Assembly: GCA_004297765.1 (NCBI GenBank)
Contig: SCTZ01000023.1
Location: 42,072-106,071 of the forward strand
Length of the DNA stretch: 64,000 bases
Source of the DNA: Chloroflexota bacterium
Lineage (GTDB): Bacteria > Chloroflexota > Dehalococcoidia > FW602-bin16
Reading direction: 5' to 3'
The notes below the pieces were generated by a model. That model saw nothing but the letters and a program-made list of their open reading frames with translations, did not search any database and was not told the DNA's origin. Position numbers and translations under genes: made by a program. This document shows positions 57,942 through 64,000 of the stretch, one piece after another. Each line of letters opens with the position of its first letter. Positions within the stretch are counted from its first letter, which is position 1.

Positions 57942-59072
57942 ATGGTGAGAAGGTGGGTTGACCTGGCGATTACCCTGGCCCTGTTGGGTGCGCTGCTCGG
58001 CGCAGGTGTCACGGGCGTGCTGGCCGAGGCGCTGGGCGTGGAGAGATCCATCTTTCACCGCGTCTTCAGCTACGCCCTCTTCGGCCTCGGCTGTGTGCAC
58101 ATGGCGTTCAGACGGCGGCAACTCTGGCAGCACGTGCGGCGAGCGATCGGCAGGGGCCGCCCGGATATCCCGGAGCGAGCCGCGCCGGCCGGGCCTCCTC
58201 ACCACCGCGTTCCCCTGCCCTCCCGGCGCAGCTTCCTCTTCGGTCTGGCTGCCGGAGCGGCCGGGTTCGTGGTCCGGCCCTGGCTGGTTCCCTCGGGGTC
58301 TGGACGATGGCCGCTCTCCGCAGTGCTACCTGAGCCGGCTTCTCCACCACAGGGCAGCGATCTGGGGACGCTGTACCATGAATGGAGCAAGCCCAGCTTC
58401 TCCGGGGTGCTAACCAAGCCCCTCGACTGGGGCGAGCGACCGCCACTCTATAAGGAGTATCCCGACACGCCGCGCGTGAGCTTGCCGGAGGTCACGGGGT
58501 ACGCAGGGTTGAGCGTTGAGGAAGCGATCAGACGGCGGCGCTCCAGCCGTGACTACACGGGGACGCCCCTGACTCCTGATCAGCTATCGCTGCTCCTCTT
58601 CGCGGCCGCGGGCGTCACCCGCCCCCACGAAGCTCTGCGGGCAGCCCCATCAGCGGGTGCACAGCACCCTCTCGAGCTATACGTGGTGGTCCACAATGTC
58701 GCGGATCTGTCCCCCGGCGTGTACCACTACCGACCCCTTGATCACGCCCTGGACGTGCTGAAGAAGGGCGACTTTCGCCTGGCCATGCTGGCGGCCTCCG
58801 GGGGACAGGACCAGGCGTCCACCGCGTGTGCCGTGCTTGTGGTCACGGGGGTCTTTCAGCGTTCCCGCTGGCGCTACAGGGACCGCGCGTATCGATATGT
58901 CCTGCTGGACGCCGGTCATCTGGGCGAAAACGTCTATCTGCAGGCCACCTCGCTGGGTCTGGGCGTGTGCGGTATAGGCGCCTTCTGGGACGACGACGTG
59001 AACGCCCTCGTCGGCGTGGACGGTCGAGAGGAGGCGGCGCTCTACCTGATATCCGTGGGGAGCGTCACATAG
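57942..59072 (+). CDS. SagB-type nitroreductase-like protein with membrane and Tat-like N-terminus
   Basis: 376 residues from ATG 57942, which has GGAGG seven bases upstream; a GTG two codons earlier is possible. The first 65 residues are two hydrophobic helices with His39 and His53 (FHRVFSYALFGLGCVHMAF), like DUF4405 cytochrome-b-type segments. A Tat-type motif SRRSFLF (94-100) and a second hydrophobic stretch follow. Residues about 170-376 are a SagB/McbC-type flavin oxidoreductase: RRRSSRDYTGTPLT, PSAGAQHPLELYVV, and GHLGENVYLQATSLGLG near the C-terminus. SagB enzymes oxidise azolines or act as stand-alone FMN reductases. No cyclodehydratase or peptide gene is near, so it is a stand-alone reductase, probably facing outward. 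Confidence 0.85.
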   Translation: MVRRWVDLAITLALLGALLGAGVTGVLAEALGVERSIFHRVFSYALFGLGCVHMAFRRRQLWQHVRRAIGRGRPDIPERAAPAGPPHHRVPLPSRRSFLFGLAAGAAGFVVRPWLVPSGSGRWPLSAVLPEPASPPQGSDLGTLYHEWSKPSFSGVLTKPLDWGERPPLYKEYPDTPRVSLPEVTGYAGLSVEEAIRRRRSSRDYTGTPLTPDQLSLLLFAAAGVTRPHEALRAAPSAGAQHPLELYVVVHNVADLSPGVYHYRPLDHALDVLKKGDFRLAMLAASGGQDQASTACAVLVVTGVFQRSRWRYRDRAYRYVLLDAGHLGENVYLQATSLGLGVCGIGAFWDDDVNALVGVDGREEAALYLISVGSVT

Positions 59073-59115
59073 CCAGTCCCTATCCGGACTTGTGCCCTGG
59101 CACGCCCCAATACGC

Positions 59116-60072
59116 TTAGCGCGGGCCAGGCAAGACGTCTGAAGACTGTCGACCGTCGCTTTTCTGGCGGATCACATTCATCGCCATGGCGATCATGGAC
59201 GCGACGTCGCTAAGCGTGGCCGGCACGATGAGTGTATTCCCCTCTTGCGCGAGATTGCCGAATTGGTCTATGTACTGCTCGGCCACGCGCAACTGCACTG
59301 CTTCGAAACCACCAGGCGCCTGGATTGCTTCCGCCACTCTGCGTATGCCATCAGCAGTCGCAGTAGCCACGGTTAGTATGGCGGCAGCCTGACCTTCAGC
59401 TTCGTTGATTTGCTGCTGTTTCTTGGCCTCAGATGCTTTGATGACCTGCTGCTTCTCGCCCTCCGCGCTGTTGATGGCGGCATCTCTCGTGCCTTCAGAG
59501 GTGAGCACCATGGCGCGCTTCTCGCGCTCGGCTCGCATTTGCTTCTCCATCGCAGCCAGGATGTCCACGGGAGGCGTGATGTTCTTGATCTCGTAGCGCA
59601 GCACCTTTACGCCCCAGGGCTCACTTGCCTTGTCAAGCTCACTCACGACCGCCGTGTTGATGTAGGTCCGCTCCTCGAACGTGCGGTCCAGGTCGATCTT
59701 GCCCACCTCGCTGCGCAGGGTGGTCTGGGCCAGTTGCGTGATCGCGAACTTGTAGTCGGTGATCCCGTAGGACGCACGCTCCGCGTTCAACACCTTCATG
59801 TACAGCACCCCGTCCACGGTCACCTGCACGTTGTCCTTGGTGATGCAGATTTGCTCCGGAATGTCGACGGCGATCTCCTTCAGCGAATGCTTGTAGCGGA
59901 TCGCATCGACGAACGGCACCAGGATGTGCAGTCCTGCCTCCAACGTGTTGCTGTACTTGCCCAGCCGTTCCACCACGAACACGCTTTGCTGAGGCACGAC
60001 GATGGCGGTCTTGATGACGATTATGACGATGATGACGGCCAGCGCAGCGACGACGATGAGACCTTCAGTCAT
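59116..60072 (-). CDS. SPFH/band 7 membrane protein (stomatin/paraslipin type)
   Basis: 318 residues with one N-terminal membrane helix (LIVVAALAVIIVIIVI). The SPFH domain (about 25-190) has QQSVFVVERLGKYS and the DKASEPWGVKVLRYEIKNI motif, and is followed by a long helical, Ala/Glu/Gln-rich coiled coil (AEGEKQQVIKASEAKKQQ). This is the QmcA/paraslipin class: oligomeric rings or cages that organise membrane microdomains and can regulate proteases. The ATG at 60072 follows GGGAG. It is 64 bases downstream of an NfeD gene on the same strand, the conserved partnership for this family. It converges with the nitroreductase gene, leaving 43 bases. Confidence 0.94.
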   Translation of the reverse strand: MTEGLIVVAALAVIIVIIVIKTAIVVPQQSVFVVERLGKYSNTLEAGLHILVPFVDAIRYKHSLKEIAVDIPEQICITKDNVQVTVDGVLYMKVLNAERASYGITDYKFAITQLAQTTLRSEVGKIDLDRTFEERTYINTAVVSELDKASEPWGVKVLRYEIKNITPPVDILAAMEKQMRAEREKRAMVLTSEGTRDAAINSAEGEKQQVIKASEAKKQQQINEAEGQAAAILTVATATADGIRRVAEAIQAPGGFEAVQLRVAEQYIDQFGNLAQEGNTLIVPATLSDVASMIAMAMNVIRQKSDGRQSSDVLPGPR

Positions 60073-60136
60073 TTCTTCTCCCCCTTGACTCCTCCATGAG
60101 CCCGAATAGCGGCTTGCACCAGAGCACTGCCGAGCA

Positions 60137-60568
60137 TCACTCCTCGTATATCCAGAGAGTGAGGCCCTCTACGCGCATGACCGTACACCGCTGGCCGCGC
60201 GACACGGGAGCCTCGCCGACGTTGCGAGCATTCCAGGTCGATCCACGCAACTCGGCTTTGCCCACACCATCCACGGCGATATCCTCCAAAGCGAGCGCGG
60301 TCTCTCCGACCAATCGATCAATCATTCTGTCCGGAAGCCGCAAGTGCAGCTTGGAAAGGAGCAGGCGGCGTAACGTGAAGAGTGCCGCCAGGGATAGCAG
60401 CGCAAAGAGCAGTATCTGCAGCCACAGCGGCCCTCCCAGGCCGATGGCCGACAGCAGCCCCACCGCAATTGCCCCGGCGCCGAAGAACACTAAGAACAGT
60501 GCCCCCGGCGTCAGCAACTCGAGCGCCAGTAATACGAGCCCTGTGAATAGCCAAACCCACCACTCCAT
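60137..60568 (-). CDS. NfeD-like membrane protein
   Basis: 143-residue short NfeD (the class lacking the ClpP-like protease domain). Two or three helices (about 1-65, starting MEWWVWLFTGLVLLALELL) are followed by the C-terminal OB-fold: VGETALALEDI, GKAELRGSTWNAR, RGQRCTVMRVEGLTLWI. Short NfeDs pair with stomatin-like proteins, and the SPFH gene follows in the same operon. The ATG at 60568 has GGAGGGAG upstream. Confidence 0.93.
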   Translation of the reverse strand: MEWWVWLFTGLVLLALELLTPGALFLVFFGAGAIAVGLLSAIGLGGPLWLQILLFALLSLAALFTLRRLLLSKLHLRLPDRMIDRLVGETALALEDIAVDGVGKAELRGSTWNARNVGEAPVSRGQRCTVMRVEGLTLWIYEE

Positions 60569-60713
60569 CCACTCCCTCCGAACGCAAGCGCTATTATTAG
60601 AACGCGCGATACTTGTCGAAAGGGACGGTCCTTCCTATCCGGCCTCAGCCGACAGCGTCGCAATCATGCTACTTCCCCCGTACTAGCCTGTCAATATGCT
60701 TTCAGAATGCGCC

Positions 60714-60742
60714 TTGACTCTTCGTCTTCATCGTCATACTCT
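60714..60742 (+). promoter_or_regulatory. Promoter of ABC exporter operon
   Basis: TTGACT (60714-60719) and TACTCT (60737-60742), 17 bases apart. The predicted transcript start is near 60749, upstream of the palindrome at 60772. Confidence 0.55.
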
Positions 60743-60771
60743 ATCATGGTACAGTGTTCTGGCCAGTTGCG

Positions 60772-60786
60772 TTTACTTGCAGTAAA
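60772..60786. promoter_or_regulatory. Operator-like palindrome
   Basis: TTTACT-TGC-AGTAAA is a perfect 6-bp inverted repeat between the predicted transcript start and the ATPase gene. Exporters of this kind are often controlled by a TetR-family repressor, and the site is of suitable form. No regulator gene is adjacent in the window. Confidence 0.4.
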
Positions 60787-60797
60787 GGTGGTGTGCG

Positions 60798-61718
60798 ATG
60801 TCACCGACGACAACCGCGATCTCAACGTCCGGACTGTTCAAGTCTTTCGGCCGGACCCGCGCGCTCAATGGGCTTGACCTGTCCGTCCGCACGGGTGAGG
60901 TGCACGGCTTCCTGGGACCGAATGGCGCGGGGAAAACGACGACCATACGCATCTTGCTCGGTCTGCTGCGGGCCGACGCCGGCGAAGCTCATCTGCTCGG
61001 CGGCGACCCGTGGCGCGACACCGTCGCGCTGCACCGTCGCCTGGCCTATGTGCCCGGCGATGTCGCCCTGTGGCCGGACCTCTCTGGTGGCGAGGTGATC
61101 GATCTGCTGGGACGGCTGCGGGGCGGACTCGACCCACGCCGGCGCGCCGATCTGCTGGAACGCTTCGATCTCGACCCGACCAGGAAATGCGGCGCCTATT
61201 CGAAGGGCAACCGACAGAAGGTCGCTCTTGTCGCGGCGCTCGCCTCCGATGTCGAGTTGCTGCTGCTGGACGAGCCGACCTCGGGACTTGACCCGTTGAT
61301 GGAGGCCGCGTTCCGTCAGTGCATCGAGACGGATCGGCTCAACGGACGCACTGTGCTGCTGTCCAGCCACATCCTGGCCGAGGTGGAGGCGCTCTGCGAC
61401 CGGGTGAGCATCATTCGCGACGGGCAGACGGTGGAAAGTGGCTCGCTGGCCGAGCTGCGCCACCTCACCCGGACCTCGATCTCCGCTGAGCTGTCGCGCC
61501 CGCCGTCCGGGCTGGACGAGTTGCCGGGCGTGCACAACCTGCACGTCGAGGGCACGCGGGTGCAGTGCCAGATAGAAACCGCCGAGCTGGACGGCGTGCT
61601 CCGCCATCTGACCTCGATCGGTCTACGCAGCCTTATCAGCCAGCCGCCGACCCTGGAGGAGTTGTTCCTGCGGCACTACCAGGACGCCTTGCCCACCACG
61701 CGCGAGGCATCCCGATGA
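60798..61718 (+). CDS. ABC exporter ATP-binding protein
   Basis: 306 residues, starting at ATG 60798 with AGGTGG upstream. Walker A is [10 protein letters not shown], the signature is YSKGNRQKV (a variant of LSGGQ), Walker B and D-loop are [12 protein letters not shown], and the H-loop is in [13 protein letters not shown]. The C-terminal 80 residues are the extra domain of drug-type (DrrA/CcmA-like) ATPases. It overlaps the permease by four bases (ATGA), so the two are translationally coupled. It probably powers export of a drug, lipid or polyketide-like molecule. Confidence 0.95.
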   Translation: MSPTTTAISTSGLFKSFGRTRALNGLDLSVRTGEVHGFLGPNGAGKTTTIRILLGLLRADAGEAHLLGGDPWRDTVALHRRLAYVPGDVALWPDLSGGEVIDLLGRLRGGLDPRRRADLLERFDLDPTRKCGAYSKGNRQKVALVAALASDVELLLLDEPTSGLDPLMEAAFRQCIETDRLNGRTVLLSSHILAEVEALCDRVSIIRDGQTVESGSLAELRHLTRTSISAELSRPPSGLDELPGVHNLHVEGTRVQCQIETAELDGVLRHLTSIGLRSLISQPPTLEELFLRHYQDALPTTREASR

Positions 61719-63316
61719 GCCCCCTGGTCGGAACCGGCGCGCTGATGCGACTGATCCTGCGGCGAGACCGGATTCTCATGCCGATCTGGATTGTGCTGCT
61801 AGCCCTCGTGGTGATCGGCGTCGCGAGCAGCTTCGCGCAACTCTACCCGACCCCCGAGTCGCGCCAGGGACTAGCTGGCACGATCGCAGCTAGCCCCGCG
61901 ATAACCGCGATGCTCGGTCCGTTGTTCGACCTGAGCATCGGCGGGCTCACCGCGTGGCGCGTGGGCGGTATCATGGCCGTGGTGGTCGCGCTGATCAGCC
62001 TGCTCACCGTTATCCGGCATACCCGCACCGAGGAGGAAGCGGGTCGACGCGAGCTGCTGGGCGCGACGGTAGTAGGCCGGCACGCCCCATTGTCCGCGGC
62101 CCTGACCATGACACTCGCCGCCAACCTGGTGTTTGCCGCGGTTGTCGCTGGTGGGTTGACTGTGCTCGGGTTGCCCGCCTCTGGGTCCGTCGCGCTGGGC
62201 CTCTCGTTTGCGGCCGCCGGTTGGGTCTTCGCCGCGATGGCCGGATTGGCCGCCCAGTTGACGGAGAGCGCCGGCAGGGCTAAGGGTATCTCCGTGGCCG
62301 TCCTCGGACTCTCCTACCTGTTGCGCTTCATCGGCGATTCGGGCGGCGAAAACGGTCGGCTGTCCTGGCTGTCGTGGCTATCGCCCATCGGCTGGGTACA
62401 GCGCACCCGTCCCTTCGCCGATGAAAGCTGGTGGATCTTGGCCCTTTTCGCCGGCACGAGCGTCGTTGTGGCGATCGCGGCCTACGCGCTGGCGTCGCGG
62501 AGAGACCTGGGCGCAGGCATCTTGCCGCCGCGGCTCGGCCCGGCAAGCGCATCGCCTTCTCTGCGCACCCCTCTGGCTCTGGCGTGGCGATTGCAGCGGG
62601 GTCCCCTGCGGGCCTGGACGATTGGCTTTGCCGTGGTCGGTCTCGTGATCGGCAGTGCCGCCCAGGGTATTGCGGACCTCCTGACTACCAGTCCACAGCT
62701 CGAAGCCATCTTCGCCCGGATCGGCGGCCAGGGAGTCCTGGTCGACACCTTCCTCTCTGCGATCATGAGTATAGCCGGACTGGTCGCCGCGGCATACGCT
62801 GTCCAGGCCGCGCTTCGGCTGCGGTCTGAGGAAGAGCGTATGCGCGCCGAGCCAGTGTTAGCAACCTCGGTCGGTCGGCTGCGCTGGGCGGCCAGCCATT
62901 TGGGCTTCGCGGCCTTCGGTCCGGCGATCTTGCTGGTGGTGGTCGGTGTGGCCGCCGGCCTGAGCTACGGTCTGAGCGCCGGGAACGTGGTCCAGGAGGT
63001 GCCGCGAGCGGTGGTCGCAGCGATCGTGCAATTGCCTGCCGTTTGGGTGCTGGTCGGAATCGCAGTAGGGCTGTTCGGTCTGCTGCCCCGGTTCACCGCC
63101 GTCACGTGGGCCTTGCTGGTGATCTTCCTGCTGCTCGGGCAACTGGGTCAGGTGCTGCAGCTTAGTCAGTGGATGCTGGACCTCTCTCCCTTCAGCCACG
63201 TTCCATGGGTCCTGGTCCGCCAGGTATCTCTGGCACCCCTATTCTGGCTGGTCGTCGTGGCCGCAGGGCTCACCGTCGCCGGGCTGGCCGGGTTGCGGCG
63301 ACGGGACGTGGGGTGA
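61715..63316 (+). CDS. ABC exporter permease (polyketide-antibiotic exporter family)
   Basis: 533 residues from ATG 61715. An upstream in-frame extension overlaps the ATPase and is rejected. About 12 membrane helices lie in two halves, each starting with a soluble loop and a helix such as [15 protein letters not shown]. The length and the paired six-helix layout match the TnrB/EfrB-type permeases (exporter of polyketide antibiotics), rather than the single six-helix ABC-2 subunits. It follows its ATPase with an ATGA overlap. The substrate is unknown. Confidence 0.9.
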   Translation: MSPLVGTGALMRLILRRDRILMPIWIVLLALVVIGVASSFAQLYPTPESRQGLAGTIAASPAITAMLGPLFDLSIGGLTAWRVGGIMAVVVALISLLTVIRHTRTEEEAGRRELLGATVVGRHAPLSAALTMTLAANLVFAAVVAGGLTVLGLPASGSVALGLSFAAAGWVFAAMAGLAAQLTESAGRAKGISVAVLGLSYLLRFIGDSGGENGRLSWLSWLSPIGWVQRTRPFADESWWILALFAGTSVVVAIAAYALASRRDLGAGILPPRLGPASASPSLRTPLALAWRLQRGPLRAWTIGFAVVGLVIGSAAQGIADLLTTSPQLEAIFARIGGQGVLVDTFLSAIMSIAGLVAAAYAVQAALRLRSEEERMRAEPVLATSVGRLRWAASHLGFAAFGPAILLVVVGVAAGLSYGLSAGNVVQEVPRAVVAAIVQLPAVWVLVGIAVGLFGLLPRFTAVTWALLVIFLLLGQLGQVLQLSQWMLDLSPFSHVPWVLVRQVSLAPLFWLVVVAAGLTVAGLAGLRRRDVG

Positions 63317-63324
63317 TACCTGTC

Positions 63325-63450
63325 CTAATAGCACTCAATCCAGCCACTAGCCTGCATAAGCCTGGCGGTAAGGGCACGCAGCTCGGCCATCTCGTCTTTC
63401 GTCAACGGCCGATCGATCGCATGGAACTCGTAGTACTGGTATTCGCTCAT
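63325..63450 (-). pseudogene. Truncated small conserved protein (41 residues)
   Basis: The frame reads MSEYQYYEFHAIDRPLT, then EMAELRALTARLMQ, and a stop after 41 codons. The first 30 residues match, from memory, the start of an uncharacterised family whose members continue much further (SRAEITPT and beyond). Here the frame diverges after RALTARL and stops, so it is probably a decayed gene. The start overlaps the upstream stop as ATGA, which shows that the two were once translated together. Confidence 0.55.
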
Positions 63451-63685
63451 CCATCCAACTCCGCGATGTTGCCGAGAGGGGCGACAAAGTAGAAGTTGTC
63501 TGCGCCGACGGCACGTGTGAGCTGCTTGATCACACGCTCGGGATTATCGTACGGCCCGGCCACGAAGAACGGCTTGCCATCCTTGCCCAGGGGAATGCGA
63601 GCGTCGCAGGCGTCAGGATCGGCGTCGGACAGCAATAGTACGGCCCTTGCGGCGTTCCTCAAGTCCGGCGTCCTATCGGAGAAGA
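63447..63685 (-). pseudogene. Remnant of a conserved hypothetical gene, 5' end lost
   Basis: The last 75 or so codons look coding (VLLLSDADPDACDARIPLG, KPFFVAGPYDNPERVIKQL, then NFYFVAPLGNIAELDG). Upstream of about 63685 the frame passes into palindromic repeats and the dispersed repeat, with no plausible start. The stop overlaps the start of the next small gene. The family was not recognised. It is likely disrupted by repeat insertion. Confidence 0.5.
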
Positions 63686-63795
63686 CCGCCGCGGTTTCCG
63701 AAACCGTGACGGTCTCCGGCGTCGGTTCAATTGCACCGACGCCGCTATGCGGAACTGACTTGAGGAACGACGGGCTTAGTGCGTCGTTCCTCAAG
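63665..63795. repeat. Cluster of short palindromes
   Basis: Nested inverted repeats: GGTTTC/GAAACC near 63700, GGCGTCGGT/ACCGACGCC around 63718-63742, and ACTTGAGGAACGACG facing CGTCGTTCCTCAAGT around 63758-63796. The last is a palindromic version of the right end of the dispersed repeat, which suggests inverted insertion of a second partial copy. Confidence 0.6.
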
Positions 63796-63918
63796 TACAG
63801 CGAGCGGGCGGTGCTATTCCCTCTCCCTTGTGCGCAAGGGCGAGGGTCAGGGTGAGGGTTCAGCCCCTGACGCCGATGGATCGCCGTCCCGGACCAATGA
63901 AGACCCGGGGGACCCTCA
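63776..63918 (-). repeat. Dispersed repeat, copy next to group II intron
   Basis: The reverse complement matches 48670-48812 over the same 143-bp length, from TGAGGGTCCCCCGGG to ACGACGCACTAAG. At its left end (minus-strand sense) it is joined directly to the 3' end of a group II intron. Confidence 0.7.
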
Positions 63919-64000
63919 ATCGAGTAGCCGGGTGGGTCACCCCGCCCGGCTCTCACACCACCGGACATGCGGGTCCGCATCCGGCGGTTCGTCACACAAA
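63919..64000 (-). mobile_element. 3' end of a group II intron (domains V and VI), cut by window edge
   Basis: Read on the minus strand from 64000: GAACCGCCGGATGCGG, ACCC, GCATGTCCGGTGGTGTG forms domain V, with the CCGCCGGA/TCCGGTGG stem and a two-base bulge (TG). A GAGCCGGGCGGGG..CCACCCGGCTA hairpin follows as domain VI, and the end is CTACTCGAT. This arrangement and the GGTGGTGTGAGAG linker are typical of bacterial group II introns with a CGC-type catalytic triad. The boundary at 63919/63918 is set by comparison with the repeat copy at 48670. The intron body and any reverse transcriptase lie beyond the window. Confidence 0.75.

Noticed and set aside
57792..58205. Full 137-codon minus-strand frame
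   Set aside because: Only the last 45 codons look coding; the rest is a shadow of the nitroreductase gene.
63686..63995. N-terminal half of a 182-codon minus-strand frame
   Set aside because: It reads through palindromes, the dispersed repeat and intron RNA, so it is not a natural N-terminus.

Overview
This is a GC-rich bacterial chromosomal window. It probably comes from the Chloroflexota: very large secreted proteins built from Ig-like and CARDB domains, Thr/Pro-rich linkers, GT39-type membrane glycosyltransferases with C-terminal beta domains, and small TA and restriction-modification islands in a GC-rich backbone. That placement is an inference from gene content. No rRNA or tRNA gene and no CRISPR array was seen.

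About 32 kb at the left (203-32113, minus strand) is three giant exported proteins in a row, of about 2304, 6099 and 2136 residues. All end in tandem CARDB domains and none has a visible C-terminal anchor. The middle one carries 16 paired Ig-like repeats, BACON domains and a LamG domain nested inside a BACON domain. It shares a duplicated core of about 1150 residues with the 2136-residue protein. A sigma70-type promoter and a structured leader ending in an intrinsic terminator lie upstream of the first gene. A second copy of that promoter-leader unit precedes another exported-protein gene at 45210. This repeated leader is the best candidate for an undescribed regulatory RNA here.

32.5-37.6 kb is conserved core: a multi-PAS histidine kinase, TsaD (tRNA t6A), a two-domain VOC protein and IspH (isoprenoid synthesis). 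37.6-48.1 kb is again cell-surface: an Ig-repeat protein, an O-antigen-ligase-like membrane protein, a ribbon-helix-helix regulator, two secreted proteins with FlgD-like Ig domains (one with a predicted beta-propeller), and a GT39-family glycosyltransferase. 48.8-53.0 kb encodes an alpha-2-macroglobulin lipoprotein with an intact thioester motif.

53.2-56.0 kb is an accessory island: a PD-(D/E)xK nuclease overlapping a TSPPYW DNA methyltransferase, then a BrnT/BrnA-like toxin-antitoxin pair. 56.3-63.3 kb has a C39-like lipoprotein, a membrane/Tat-fused SagB-type nitroreductase, an NfeD-SPFH membrane pair and a two-gene ABC exporter. The right end holds decayed small genes, palindromic repeats and the 3' end of a group II intron inserted in a dispersed repeat whose uninterrupted relative lies at 48.7 kb. 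Several MITE-like elements and short palindromic repeats lie in the intergenic gaps.
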